DNA of 64,000 nt, from contig NZ_NJIG01000014.1 of the NCBI RefSeq assembly GCF_002209535.1, positions 85,905-149,904 on the forward strand, given 5' to 3'. Below are positions 28,223 through 37,275 of this stretch, in pieces. The position numbers were made by a program, and so were the translations under genes. Within the stretch, counting starts at the first letter, position 1; the number at the start of each line of letters is the position of its first letter. The notes beneath the pieces are model-generated. The model was not told where the DNA came from, ran no database searches, and worked only from the letters and a program-made list of their open reading frames with translations. Source of the stretch: Achromobacter marplatensis (GTDB taxonomy: Bacteria > Pseudomonadota > Gammaproteobacteria > Burkholderiales > Burkholderiaceae_B).

Positions 28223-29215
28223 ATGCTGGCATTCATTGTTAGACGGGTTTTCAACGCGGTTGGCGTGATGCTGGCGGTGGCGTTGTTGGCCTTCGTGATT
28301 TTCCGTTTTGTCGGCGACCCCGTCGACATGATGTTGAACGAGCAGGCCTCGCAGACGCAGCGCGACGAACTGCGCGAGCGGCTGGGCTTGAACGCGTCGG
28401 TGGGCATGCAGTTCGTGCACTTCGTGACCAATGCGGCGCAAGGCGAGTTCGGCATTTCCTACCGCAACCAGCAGGACGTGTTCGCGCTGGTGGCCGAACG
28501 GTTTCCCGCCACCTTCGAACTGGTGATGATGGCCACGCTGCTGTCGCTGGTCATCGGCGTGCCGCTGGGCGTGCTGACGGCCATCTACCGCAAGTCGCGG
28601 GTGGCGCAGGCCCTGCAGTTCGTGTCCATCCTGGGCATTTCACTGCCCAGTTTCGTGGTGGGCATCATGCTCATTCTTATATTTTCGGTGCAACTGGGCT
28701 GGCTGCCCGGTTTCGGCCGCGGCGATACGGTGAAGATCGGGTGGTGGTCCACGGGCCTGTTGACGCCTTCGGGCCGCGCCGCGCTGGTGCTGCCGTCGAT
28801 CACGCTGGCGCTGTTCCAGATCACGCTGATCATGCGGCTGGTGCGGGCCGAGATGCTGGAGACGCTGCGCACCGAGTTCATCAAGTTTGCCCGGGCCCGC
28901 GGCCTGCCGGACCGCGTGGTGCATTTCCGGCTGGCACTGCGCAACTGTCTGATGCCCGTCATTACCGTGACGGGCATGCAGATCGGCAACCTGATCGCGT
29001 TCGCGCTGATCACGGAAACTGTGTTTCAGTGGCCGGGCATGGGGCTGCTGTTCATCCAATCGGTCATGTTCGTGGACATCCCCGTCATGGCCGCCTATCT
29101 GGTGATTGTGTCCTTCATCTTCGTGGCACTGAACACGCTGGTGGACATGATGTATGGCGTGGTCGATCCGCGCCTGCGCAGCCAGCACGTCAAAGGAGGC
29201 GCCAATGCTCACTAA
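28223..29215 (+). CDS. ABC transporter permease, DppB type
   Basis: 330 aa inner-membrane permease with six predicted helices. It starts MLAFIVRRVFNAVGVMLAVA, has the periplasmic loop after helix 1 with GISYRNQQDVFALVAERFPAT, and the cytoplasmic EAA-type loop RARGLPDRVVHFRLALRN that docks the ATPase. It ends with MMYGVVDPRLR as is usual for DppB. It overlaps the next gene by 11 bases, and AAGGGAG precedes the ATG. Confidence 0.93.
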   Translation: MLAFIVRRVFNAVGVMLAVALLAFVIFRFVGDPVDMMLNEQASQTQRDELRERLGLNASVGMQFVHFVTNAAQGEFGISYRNQQDVFALVAERFPATFELVMMATLLSLVIGVPLGVLTAIYRKSRVAQALQFVSILGISLPSFVVGIMLILIFSVQLGWLPGFGRGDTVKIGWWSTGLLTPSGRAALVLPSITLALFQITLIMRLVRAEMLETLRTEFIKFARARGLPDRVVHFRLALRNCLMPVITVTGMQIGNLIAFALITETVFQWPGMGLLFIQSVMFVDIPVMAAYLVIVSFIFVALNTLVDMMYGVVDPRLRSQHVKGGANAH

Positions 29216-30146
29216 ACCTTTTTCGGGCGGCGCGCAGAGCCGGCTGTCGCGTTTCCTGCAAAGCGACTTGTGGTGGAGCCTGCGGCACGACTACGTGGCG
29301 ATGGGCGCGGGCATCGTGCTGCTGGTGGTGGTGCTGCTGGCCCTGTTCGCGCCGTGGATCGCGCCGCAGAATCCCTATGACCTGGCGCAGCTGGACTTGC
29401 TGAATGCCGAACTGCCGCCCTTCTGGGTGGAGGGCGCCGACCCGCAGTTCCTGCTGGGCACGGACACGCAGGGCCGCGACGTGTGGTCGGCCATCCTGTA
29501 TGGCTCGCGCATGTCGCTGGTAATCGGCCTGGCGACGGTGGTGCTGTCGCTGGCGATCGGCCTGCTGGTGGGGTTGGCGGCCGGCTATTTCGGCGGCTGG
29601 ATCGACAACGCGCTGATGCGGGTGGGCGATACGCTGTTGAGCATCCCCACGATTCTTGTCGCCATCCTGGTCACGGCGGTGTTCCGGCAACTGCTGCCGC
29701 CGGGCCTGCGCGAAACGCTGTCGTCCGTGATCCTGATCCTGGCCATCTCGATGACCAACTGGGTGCAGTACGCCCGCACGGTCCGGGCGTCGGCACTGGT
29801 CGAGCGCGGCAAGGAATACGTGCAGGCGGCGCGCCTGATCCGCGTCAGCCCATTGCGCATCATGCTGACGCACATCCTGCCCAACACGCTGACGCCCGTC
29901 ATGGTCACCGCCACGCTGAACCTGGGGCTGGCCATCCTGATCGAGGCCACGCTGAGCTTTCTGGGCGTGGGCATGCCGCCCACCGAGCCGTCGCTGGGCA
30001 CGCTCATCCGCCTGGGCAACCAGTTCCTGTTTTCGGGGCAGTGGTGGGTGGTGGTCTTCCCAGCGCTGTATCTGAGCCTGATCGTGCTGGTGGTGAACCT
30101 GCTGGGCGACTGGCTGCGCGACGCCCTGAATCCCCGTTTGCGCTGA
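29205..30146 (+). CDS. ABC transporter permease, DppC type
   Basis: 313 aa second permease. It has the DppC N-terminal helix (GAGIVLLVVVLLALFAPWIAP), the LLGTDTQGRDVWSAILYGSRMSL signature and the EAA loop AARLIRVSPLRIMLTHILPN. I chose the ATG at 29205 (MLTKPFSGG), preceded by AAAGGAGG and inside the end of the first permease gene. Forms the membrane channel with the preceding gene. Confidence 0.93.
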   Translation: MLTKPFSGGAQSRLSRFLQSDLWWSLRHDYVAMGAGIVLLVVVLLALFAPWIAPQNPYDLAQLDLLNAELPPFWVEGADPQFLLGTDTQGRDVWSAILYGSRMSLVIGLATVVLSLAIGLLVGLAAGYFGGWIDNALMRVGDTLLSIPTILVAILVTAVFRQLLPPGLRETLSSVILILAISMTNWVQYARTVRASALVERGKEYVQAARLIRVSPLRIMLTHILPNTLTPVMVTATLNLGLAILIEATLSFLGVGMPPTEPSLGTLIRLGNQFLFSGQWWVVVFPALYLSLIVLVVNLLGDWLRDALNPRLR

Positions 30147-30174
30147 AGGCGCACCGTTTGAATAGAGGTCAAGC

Positions 30175-31368
30175 ATGGAAAACGCAACGCTGTATACCCA
30201 AGTGCGCCCGGCCGGCGGCGAGCTGACGTCGGTGCTGGTGCGCGATGGGCGCATCCAGGCGCTGGGCGGCGCCGCCCCCGCCGGCGTGCCGGTGGTGGAT
30301 GGCGGGGGCGCCCTGATCCTGCCGGGGCTGATCGACGCCCACGCGCATCTGGACAAGACGATGTATGGCATGCCCTGGTATCGCAACGAGGTGGGGCCGC
30401 GGCTGATCGACAAGATCGAGAACGAGCGCGCCGAGAAAAAGCGCCTGGGCATCGACCCGTATCGGCAGTCGGCGCGGCAGATCGTGATGTCGATCGCCGA
30501 CGGCACCAGCCATATCCGCAGTCACGTGGACGTGGATACGGACATCGGGCTTGCGGCCATCGAAGGCGTGATGCGCGCCCGCGAGCAGTACCGCGACCAG
30601 ATCGACGTGGAACTCGTGGCCTTCCCGCAAAGCGGGCTGCTGATCCGCCCGGGCACGCTGGAACTGATGGACGAGGCCCTGCGCATGGGGGCGGAAGTCG
30701 TGGGTGGGCTGGACCCGGCCGGCATGGACCGCGACCCCAAGGGGCATCTGGACGCCATCTTCGGCCTGGCCGACAAGCACGGCAAGCCGATCGACATCCA
30801 CCTGCATGAGGCCGGCGAACTGGGCGCGTTTTCGATGCAGATGACGATCGACCGCGTGCTGGCGCTGGGCATGCAGGGCAAGGTCACCCTGTCGCATTCG
30901 TTCTGCCTGGGCATGACGGACACGCAGGCCGTGCAGGCGCTGACGGATGGCCTGCTGGAGGCGGGCGTGCACATCATGACGACGGGGTCCGCATCGCGTC
31001 CCGTGCCCAATGTGGCGCGCCTGCGCCAGGCCGGCGTCACGGTCTGTACCGGCAACGACGGCATGCGCGACACCTGGGGTCCCTACGGCAAGCCCGACAT
31101 GCTGGAACGCACGATGCTGGTGGGCTTGCGCAACAACTTCCGGCGCGACGACGAATTGGCGCTGGCGATGGACGTGGCCACCTACGGCAACGCGCGCGTC
31201 ATGAATCTGGCCGACTACGGCCTGGCGCCCGGTTGCCATGCGGACTTCGTGCTGGTGGACGCCGAAACGGTGGCCGAAGCGATCGTGTCGCGGCCCGTGC
31301 GCAAATTGGTCGTCAAGCGGGGCCGCGTGGTGGCCCGCGACGGTCGCGCGCTGGTGGAGGCACCCTGA
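30175..31368 (+). CDS. Amidohydrolase, cytosine-deaminase-like
   Basis: 397 aa metal-dependent hydrolase of the amidohydrolase superfamily, closest by motif to cytosine deaminase/isocytosine-type enzymes. The metal ligands are complete: HAHLDK (about residues 57-62), HIRSHVDVD, DIHLHEAGE, LSHSFCLG and GNDGMRDTW. It contains no signal peptide. It is translationally coupled to the next amidohydrolase (stop and start overlap in TGATG). The substrate is probably a ring amide or amino-heterocycle imported by the adjacent ABC transporter. A role in pyrimidine, hydantoin or triazine-like degradation is inference. Confidence 0.85.
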   Translation: MENATLYTQVRPAGGELTSVLVRDGRIQALGGAAPAGVPVVDGGGALILPGLIDAHAHLDKTMYGMPWYRNEVGPRLIDKIENERAEKKRLGIDPYRQSARQIVMSIADGTSHIRSHVDVDTDIGLAAIEGVMRAREQYRDQIDVELVAFPQSGLLIRPGTLELMDEALRMGAEVVGGLDPAGMDRDPKGHLDAIFGLADKHGKPIDIHLHEAGELGAFSMQMTIDRVLALGMQGKVTLSHSFCLGMTDTQAVQALTDGLLEAGVHIMTTGSASRPVPNVARLRQAGVTVCTGNDGMRDTWGPYGKPDMLERTMLVGLRNNFRRDDELALAMDVATYGNARVMNLADYGLAPGCHADFVLVDAETVAEAIVSRPVRKLVVKRGRVVARDGRALVEAP

Positions 31369-32855
31369 TGCGCGCCGCCGAAGGCCCGATCCTGCTGACT
31401 GCCCGCTGGGTGGTCGGCCATGAAAACGGGCGGCACTGCCTGTACGAGAACGGCGAAGTCGTCTTCGAAGGCAACCGCATCGTCTATGTCGGCCATCGCT
31501 ATCCGGGGCAAGTCGCGCGCCGTCATGACTACGGCCGCGCAATGATCGGCCCGGGCTTCGTGGACCTGGACGCGCTGTCGGACCTGGACACGACCATCCT
31601 GGGTTTCGACAATTCTCCCGCGTGGCGCAAAGGCCGCATCTGGCCGGAAACCTACATGAAGCAGGGGCCGTACGAGATGTACACCCCCGCCGAACTGGCC
31701 TTCCAGAAGCGCTACGCCTTCGCGCAGTTGATCCGCAACGGCATCACCACCGCGTTGCCCATCGCGTCGCTGTTCTATCGCGTCTGGGGCGAGACTCGCG
31801 ACGAATTCTTGTCGGCCGCCAACGCGGCTGGCGAACTGGGGCTGCGCGTGTATCTGGGGCCGGCGTACCGCAGCGGCCATACCTATGTGGATGGCGACGG
31901 CAAGATCCGTTGCCATTACGACGAGGCGCGCGGCATGGCTGGCTTGGCCGAGGCCGTGGCGTTCTGCGACGAAATCGAAGGCCGCCACGATGGCCGCGTG
32001 CGCGCCATGCTGTCACCCGACCGCATCGAGACCTGTACGCCAGGCCTGTTGCGTGCATCGGCCGCTGCCGCGCGCGAGCGCGACATCCCGATCCGGCTGC
32101 ATTGCTGCCAGTCGCGCCTGGAATACGACCTGGTGCTGGAGCAGCACGGCATGAGCCCGCCCGAGTGGCTGCAAAGCCTGGATTTCCTGTCCGAACGCGC
32201 CTTGCTGCCGCACGGCACCTACGTGTCCGGTTCGCGCCACATTGAGCGGCCGGGGCGAGACATCGAAATCATTCGCGACGCGGGCGCCAGCATCGTGCAT
32301 TGCCCGCTGGTGTCGGGACGCCACGGCGCAACGCTGGAGTCGTTCGCACGCTACCGCAAGATGGGGGTGAACATCGGCATGGGCACCGACACCTGGCCCC
32401 CCGACATGGTGTTGAACATGCAGGTGGGAATGATGCTGTGCCGGGTGGTCGAAGGCTCCACCGAAGCCGTGCGCTCGGAGGACTATTACGACGCCGCCAC
32501 GGTCGGCGGCGCCGATGCCCTGGGCCGGCCCGACCTGGGCAGGCTGGCGGTGGGCGCCAAGGCCGACATCGTCGTATTCGACTTCTCGCACGACCGCAAC
32601 GGCCAGATGATCGACCCGATCCAGACGCTGATGGTCAGCGGCAGCGGGCGGGACGTGTCGCAGGTGATCATCGACGGCCGTTTCGTCATGGTGGACGGCC
32701 ATATCGCGGGCTTCGACGCGCGCCTGGCGCAAGAGCAGGCGCAATCGCAGTTCGACGGCGTGATCGCGCGCTACCCCGACCGCACCTGGGGGCATCCCCC
32801 GGTCGACCAGATTTTCTCTTCCAGCTATCCGCGTCCCGCAAGGAGCCCGTCATGA
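31368..32855 (+). CDS. Chlorohydrolase-family amidohydrolase lacking the HxH metal motif
   Basis: 495 aa member of the ATZ/TRZ-like amidohydrolase superfamily. Barrel elements are recognisable: PIRLHCCQSRLEYDL, LLPHGTYVSG, IVHCPLVSGRHGA and GMGTDTWPPDMV. At strand 1, however, where HxH is expected, the sequence is GPGFVDLDALSDLDTTIL, so two histidine metal ligands are missing. This may define a subgroup with altered metal use. The start overlaps the upstream stop as TGATG, and the end overlaps the ATPase gene by four bases (ATGA). Confidence 0.82.
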   Translation: MRAAEGPILLTARWVVGHENGRHCLYENGEVVFEGNRIVYVGHRYPGQVARRHDYGRAMIGPGFVDLDALSDLDTTILGFDNSPAWRKGRIWPETYMKQGPYEMYTPAELAFQKRYAFAQLIRNGITTALPIASLFYRVWGETRDEFLSAANAAGELGLRVYLGPAYRSGHTYVDGDGKIRCHYDEARGMAGLAEAVAFCDEIEGRHDGRVRAMLSPDRIETCTPGLLRASAAAARERDIPIRLHCCQSRLEYDLVLEQHGMSPPEWLQSLDFLSERALLPHGTYVSGSRHIERPGRDIEIIRDAGASIVHCPLVSGRHGATLESFARYRKMGVNIGMGTDTWPPDMVLNMQVGMMLCRVVEGSTEAVRSEDYYDAATVGGADALGRPDLGRLAVGAKADIVVFDFSHDRNGQMIDPIQTLMVSGSGRDVSQVIIDGRFVMVDGHIAGFDARLAQEQAQSQFDGVIARYPDRTWGHPPVDQIFSSSYPRPARSPS

Positions 32856-33892
32856 TGGCAATCCTACCGCGCCCGGCTGCGCCCGCGGCCAACGCCGCAC
32901 CCGCCACGACCCCGACCTTGTCCGTGCGCGGGCTGTCGGTGGAATTCCCGACCCGCCACGGCATCCTGGTGGCCACGCGCGACATCAGTTTCGACATCCA
33001 GCCCGGCGAAATCCTGGGCATGGTGGGCGAGTCCGGCGCGGGCAAGTCCTTGACCGGCATGGCGGTGATTGGCCTGCTGGAGCCGCCCGGACGCCTGGGC
33101 GGCGGCGAGATCCACCTGGCGGGCAAGCGCATCGACAACCTGCCGCCCAAGGCGCGCCAGCGACTGCGCGGCAAGGAGATCGGCGCGATCTTCCAGGATC
33201 CGCTGACTAGCCTGCACCCCTTGTTCACGGTGGGCGACCAACTGGTCGAAACCATCCGCCACCACGACAAGTGCTCCGCCGCCGCGGCGCGCGCCCGGGC
33301 GCTGGAATTGCTGTTGGCCGTGGGGATCCCGGCGGCCGACAAGCGCATCGACCACTATCCGCACCAGTTCTCGGGCGGCATGCGCCAGCGCGTGGTGATC
33401 GCGCTAGCCCTGGCGGCTCGGCCTGCGCTGATCATCGCGGACGAACCGACGACCGCGCTGGACGTGTCCGTGCAGGCGCAGATCACGGCGCTGTTGCGCC
33501 GGCTGTGCCGGGAACAAGGCACGTCGGTGCTGCTGGTGACCCACGACATGGGGGTGATCGCCGAGACCGCCGATCGCGTAGCCGTGATGTACGCCGGCCG
33601 CATCGTCGAAATCGGCCCGGTGCTGGACGTGCTGCGTCGTCCTGGCCACCCCTATACCCAGGGCCTGATGAACGCCATCCCGGGCCTGCGCCAGCGCGCC
33701 GCCCGGCTGAATCAGATCGACGGCGCCATGCCGCGCCTGCATGCCATGCCCGACGGCTGTGCGTTCCATCCCCGCTGCGCCCAGGCCGGGCCACGCTGCG
33801 CGCAGACGCGCCCGCCGTTGGCCGCCTCGCCAGCAGGCGCCACCGTCAGCGCCTGCTGGCTGCATCAAGGAGGAGTCGCTCATGCCGCGTAA
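32852..33892 (+). CDS. ABC transporter ATPase, DppD type
   Basis: 346 aa nucleotide-binding subunit. Walker [10 protein letters not shown]-loop [10 protein letters not shown], signature [15 protein letters not shown], Walker [13 protein letters not shown] and the H-loop VTHDMG are present. The C-terminal oligopeptide-transporter extension ends [14 protein letters not shown], with cysteines that may bind an iron-sulfur cluster in this family. The start overlaps the upstream stop (ATGA), and the 3' end overlaps the next ATPase by 11 bases. Confidence 0.95.
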   Translation: MMAILPRPAAPAANAAPATTPTLSVRGLSVEFPTRHGILVATRDISFDIQPGEILGMVGESGAGKSLTGMAVIGLLEPPGRLGGGEIHLAGKRIDNLPPKARQRLRGKEIGAIFQDPLTSLHPLFTVGDQLVETIRHHDKCSAAAARARALELLLAVGIPAADKRIDHYPHQFSGGMRQRVVIALALAARPALIIADEPTTALDVSVQAQITALLRRLCREQGTSVLLVTHDMGVIAETADRVAVMYAGRIVEIGPVLDVLRRPGHPYTQGLMNAIPGLRQRAARLNQIDGAMPRLHAMPDGCAFHPRCAQAGPRCAQTRPPLAASPAGATVSACWLHQGGVAHAA

Positions 33893-34868
33893 CGATGACC
33901 TGCTGCTGCGGGCCGAAGACCTGGCCTGCTGGTTCGACGTATCGCCGCCCTGGCTGGAACGCACGCTGTCGCGCCAGCCCGAGCAAACGCTGAAGGCGGT
34001 TGACGGCGTGTCCCTGGCGGTGCCCCGAGGCACCACGCTGAGCATCGTGGGCGAATCCGGCTGCGGCAAGTCCACACTGGCCAAACTGCTGGTGGGCCTG
34101 GTGGCGCCCACACGCGGCACGCTGGAATACGGCCGCAACCGTGCCGGCGGCGTGCTGCACCCGCAGATGATCTTCCAGGACCCCTACGCCAGCCTGAACC
34201 CGCGCTGGCGCGTGGGCAACATCGTGGCCGAACCGATCATCACGCTAGGCCTGCGTAGCACGCCCGCCGACACGCGCCGGCGGGTCGATGACCTGCTGGA
34301 ACTGGTCGGCCTGTCCGCCAGCGACGCCGGCCGCTTCCCCCACGAGTTCTCGGGCGGCCAGCGCCAACGCATTTCGATCGCGCGCGCCTTGGCAACCGAA
34401 GCCGAGTTCCTGGTCTGCGACGAACCCACTTCCGCGCTGGACGTGTCGGTGCAGGCGCAGATCCTGAACCTGATGGGCGACCTGCAAAAGGAATTTGGCC
34501 TGACGTACGTGTTCATCAGCCACAACCTGTCAGTCGTGCGCCACGTGTCCGACAGCGTGGCGGTGATGTACTTGGGCAGGATCGTCGAGCAGGCGGCCGC
34601 CGACCAGTTGTTCGATTCGCCGCAGCATCCGTATACGCGGATGTTGCTGGATACGATTCCAGACCTGGAGGATCCCCGGCGCGACCGGGAACCCATGGGC
34701 GGCGAAGTGCCGAACCCGATCCAGCCGCCGGCGGGGTGCACGTTTCATCCCCGCTGCCCGGATGCCCGGGAAGAGTGCCGCGTGGAAGTGCCGGAGGTTA
34801 GCAGCGTGGGTGGGCGGCAGTTACGGTGTCATGCGGTGAGGTGGGAGAGGGGGGCGGTGGCGGCTTAG
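33882..34868 (+). CDS. ABC transporter ATPase, DppF type
   Basis: 328 aa second ATPase. Walker A GESGCGKST, signature FSGGQRQRISIARAL, Walker B FLVCDEPTSALD, H-loop ISHNLS, and the C-terminal extension CTFHPRCPDAREEC. AAGGAGGAG precedes the ATG at 33882. It is the last gene of the operon. Repeat copy B begins 42 bases after its stop. Confidence 0.95.
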   Translation: MPRNDDLLLRAEDLACWFDVSPPWLERTLSRQPEQTLKAVDGVSLAVPRGTTLSIVGESGCGKSTLAKLLVGLVAPTRGTLEYGRNRAGGVLHPQMIFQDPYASLNPRWRVGNIVAEPIITLGLRSTPADTRRRVDDLLELVGLSASDAGRFPHEFSGGQRQRISIARALATEAEFLVCDEPTSALDVSVQAQILNLMGDLQKEFGLTYVFISHNLSVVRHVSDSVAVMYLGRIVEQAAADQLFDSPQHPYTRMLLDTIPDLEDPRRDREPMGGEVPNPIQPPAGCTFHPRCPDAREECRVEVPEVSSVGGRQLRCHAVRWERGAVAA

Positions 34869-34910
34869 TGGGGTGTGGGGTTTGGGGGCGGTTGTGGTGT
34901 TCTTTTGACG

Positions 34911-35319
34911 TCTGGCGTGTGGGTGGCCTGGGGCGCGCGGGTCAACGATTGCGGTCCGGAGCCTTCGCTCCGGACTGCCCCGTCGTCATCCTCGTGGCGG
35001 CCTGCGGCCGCTGCCTTCGGATTCCCTCGGGCTTATCGACTCCCCGCGCGCCCCAGGCCACCCAAGCGCCAGACTCCAGCAGCTGTGCCCTGACGTCAGC
35101 CGGGGAGGGCGGCGTGCTTGGGGTTCCCACCAACAGCGGGTGGTGGTGGAAGATCTTGCGGGGCCGCTCCATGCCGGCCGCGCGGGCGGCCTCGTGGAGC
35201 TTACGCAGTGTCTTGCGTCGTGGCTTTTTGCGCTGCGCGGTGCTGATCGCTTTCGTAGGATGGGTGGAGTGCGTTCGGGTAGGCCCATGAACGCCGGTGC
35301 GCGCCGCACGAAACCCATC
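34911..35319 (+). repeat. Composite structured repeat, copy B (type I)
   Basis: It lies in the 1.1-kb gene-free gap between the ABC operon and the TRAP genes. Outer arms 34911-34941 and 35043-35073 pair at 29 of 31 positions, with a sequence unrelated in detail to the arms of copy A. Hairpin 1 is 34954-34961 with 34968-34975, and hairpin 2 is GCGGCC (34997-35002) with GGCCGC (35006-35011). The linker has TGACGTCAG, then GGGGTTC. Module 2 covers about 35114-35219 and includes GGCCGCGCGGGCGGCC. Module 3 runs from GATGGGT (35259-35265) to ACCCATC (35313-35319). Confidence 0.85.
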
Positions 35320-35378
35320 ATCGGCGCAGGTGCGTGCCAATGGGGTTCCCATGACAGTTATGTCGATCATGACCGCAT

Positions 35379-35440
35379 GATGGGTTTCGCGCGTTGGACA
35401 CTCTCATCCTGATGCGCGGACTTGCCGCGCTACACCCATC
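35379..35440. repeat. Extra GATGGGT...ACCCATC hairpin between copies B and D
   Basis: GATGGGT (35379-35385) and ACCCATC (35434-35440) flank a GC-rich centre containing GCGCGG/CCGCGC. It is a module-3-type unit in the opposite orientation to the one of copy B, at the junction of the two convergent composites. Confidence 0.6.
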
Positions 35441-35487
35441 CTACCGATGATGATGGGGCCGTAAGATGAGCGACAGTCTCCCCATTA

Positions 35488-35894
35488 GACGGGTGGCGCG
35501 CGTACAGGCCGGGCCAAGCACGCGGCTGCCTGCCGCGCGCCACCCGTCGCTCCACCCCCTCAATGACTGCGGGAACCCAAAGAAACCGACTCGCCACCCA
35601 CGCGCAAGCGACCACCGTGCGACGCACCACCAACGCGTATGCCGATTACGCCCGCCCGCGCGGGCGCAATCGGCGGGCCTCGCAGCACTCGTCAGTCATC
35701 CCACCCCTAGCAGCGGACCAATCCAAGACGCCGGCAGCTCGTCGGCGGGGGCGCCATGGCTGCGAGCAACCTCGATGCGCCCGAGGGAATCTGAAGGGAA
35801 GGCCGTAGGCCTGGACGAAGATGACAACGGGGCAGTCCGGCGCCCGCGCGCCGGACCGCAATCGTGGGCGCGAGTGGCCATGGCGCCCCCGCCG
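35488..35894 (-). repeat. Composite structured repeat, copy D (type II)
   Basis: Read on the minus strand, it starts 67 bases behind the dctM stop. Outer arms 35743-35760 and 35877-35894 are perfect over 18 bp. Hairpin 1 is GTCCGGCGC (35835-35843) with GCGCCGGAC (35848-35856), a compensatory variant of that in copies A-C. Hairpin 2 is AGGCC/GGCCT (35800-35804, 35808-35812). Conserved blocks TGTCATCTTCGT and CTTCAGATTCCCTCGGGCGCAT are present. Module 2 (type II) surrounds GCCCGCGCGGGCGGGC with CCGATT/AATCGG flanks. Module 3 is a perfect 14-bp inverted repeat, 35488-35501 with 35535-35548. Confidence 0.82.
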
Positions 35895-35961
35895 ATGGGC
35901 GACCGACGAAGCGCTCATCGGCCGCGGCCTAAAACCAATCGCGACCTACGAATCCCCCCCA

Positions 35962-37239
35962 TCACTTCCCGTAAACCAAATCCCTCAACCCTAACGACAG
36001 TCCCGGCCAATAAGTAATCACCATCAAGCAAACGATCACGACACCCACAAACGGAATCAACGGCTTGATCAATCGCTCAAGCGGCAACTTAGCCACCGCG
36101 CACGCCGCGAAAAGATTCACCCCGAACGGCGGCGTGATCATCCCCAGTGCCAGGTTCACCACCATGATGATCCCGAAGTGCACCGGTTCCACTCCAAATT
36201 TGAGCGCCACCGGCAGCAGCAACGGGGCCAGCACCACGATCGATGCCGACGTTTCGATGAACATCCCGATCACGAACAGCGCCGCGTTCACGCCCATCAG
36301 GAACGAGAACTGCGTATCGAACAGCTGCGACAGCCAGACGCCCAGCGCATCCGGGATGCCTGCGCGGTTCAAGAGGAAGCTGAACACGCCCGCGTTGGCG
36401 ATCACGAACATGATCACGGCCGTGGACACCACCGACTTGTGTAGCGTCGCGGACAGTTGCTTGAATGTCAGGCGGCGGTAGATGAACTTGCCCACCACCA
36501 CCGCATACATCACTGCCACCACCGACGCTTCGGTCGGCGTGAAGACGCCCCCGTAGATGCCACCCAGGATGATCACGGGCATCAAGAGCGCCAGCCAGGC
36601 GTTCTTGAACGCCGGCCACAGCGGTAGGCGGCCTTCGCCGTCGCGCTTGCCCAGGTTGTTGCGCTTGGCGTAGAACCACACGTAGAACATCAGCGCCACG
36701 CCGATCAGGATGCCGGGCATGACGCCGGCGATGAACAGCTCGCCGGTGGACGTATCGGTGGACACGGCATACAGGATCATCGGAATCGACGGCGGGATGA
36801 TCACGCCGAGTTCCGCCGCACTGGCTTGCAATGACGCCGCGAACGGCGCCGGGTAGCCGTGCCGGATCATGGCCGGGATCAGGATCGCGCCTACGGCGAA
36901 GGTGGTGGCCACGCTGGAGCCGGCGACCGCCGCGAAGATCATGCATGTCAGCACGCAGGTGCAGGCCAGGCCGCCCTGGATGCCGCCGACCACGCTCTTG
37001 GCGAATTCGACCATGCGTTCGGAGATGCCGCCGGCTTCCATCAGGTTGCCGGCCAGGATGAAGAAGGGGATGGCGACCAGGGGGTACTTGTCCAGCGCGG
37101 CGAACAGCTGCTGGGCGACGACCACCCAGGGCAGGCCGGCGGTGCCGACGCCTGCCAGGCTGGCCAGGCCAATCGACACGGCGACCGGCACGGACAGCCC
37201 GAAGAAGATCAGCATCGAGACAATCATTATTTGGGACAT
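35962..37239 (-). CDS. dctM: TRAP transporter large permease (DctM)
   Basis: 425 aa membrane subunit with about 12 helices of a tripartite ATP-independent periplasmic transporter. It starts MSQIMIVSMLIFFGLSVPVA, and the family segments AGNLMEAGGISERMVEFA and LASLQASAAELGVIIPPSIPM are present. The end GMITPPFGVNLFAACAVA is typical. It is downstream of the small permease and binding protein in one operon. Its substrate follows the DctP component and is unknown. Confidence 0.94.
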   Translation of the reverse strand: MSQIMIVSMLIFFGLSVPVAVSIGLASLAGVGTAGLPWVVVAQQLFAALDKYPLVAIPFFILAGNLMEAGGISERMVEFAKSVVGGIQGGLACTCVLTCMIFAAVAGSSVATTFAVGAILIPAMIRHGYPAPFAASLQASAAELGVIIPPSIPMILYAVSTDTSTGELFIAGVMPGILIGVALMFYVWFYAKRNNLGKRDGEGRLPLWPAFKNAWLALLMPVIILGGIYGGVFTPTEASVVAVMYAVVVGKFIYRRLTFKQLSATLHKSVVSTAVIMFVIANAGVFSFLLNRAGIPDALGVWLSQLFDTQFSFLMGVNAALFVIGMFIETSASIVVLAPLLLPVALKFGVEPVHFGIIMVVNLALGMITPPFGVNLFAACAVAKLPLERLIKPLIPFVGVVIVCLMVITYWPGLSLGLRDLVYGK

Positions 37240-37275
37240 GGCGATATCTGCTGCTCAGGTTCGATAAGGGGCGGC

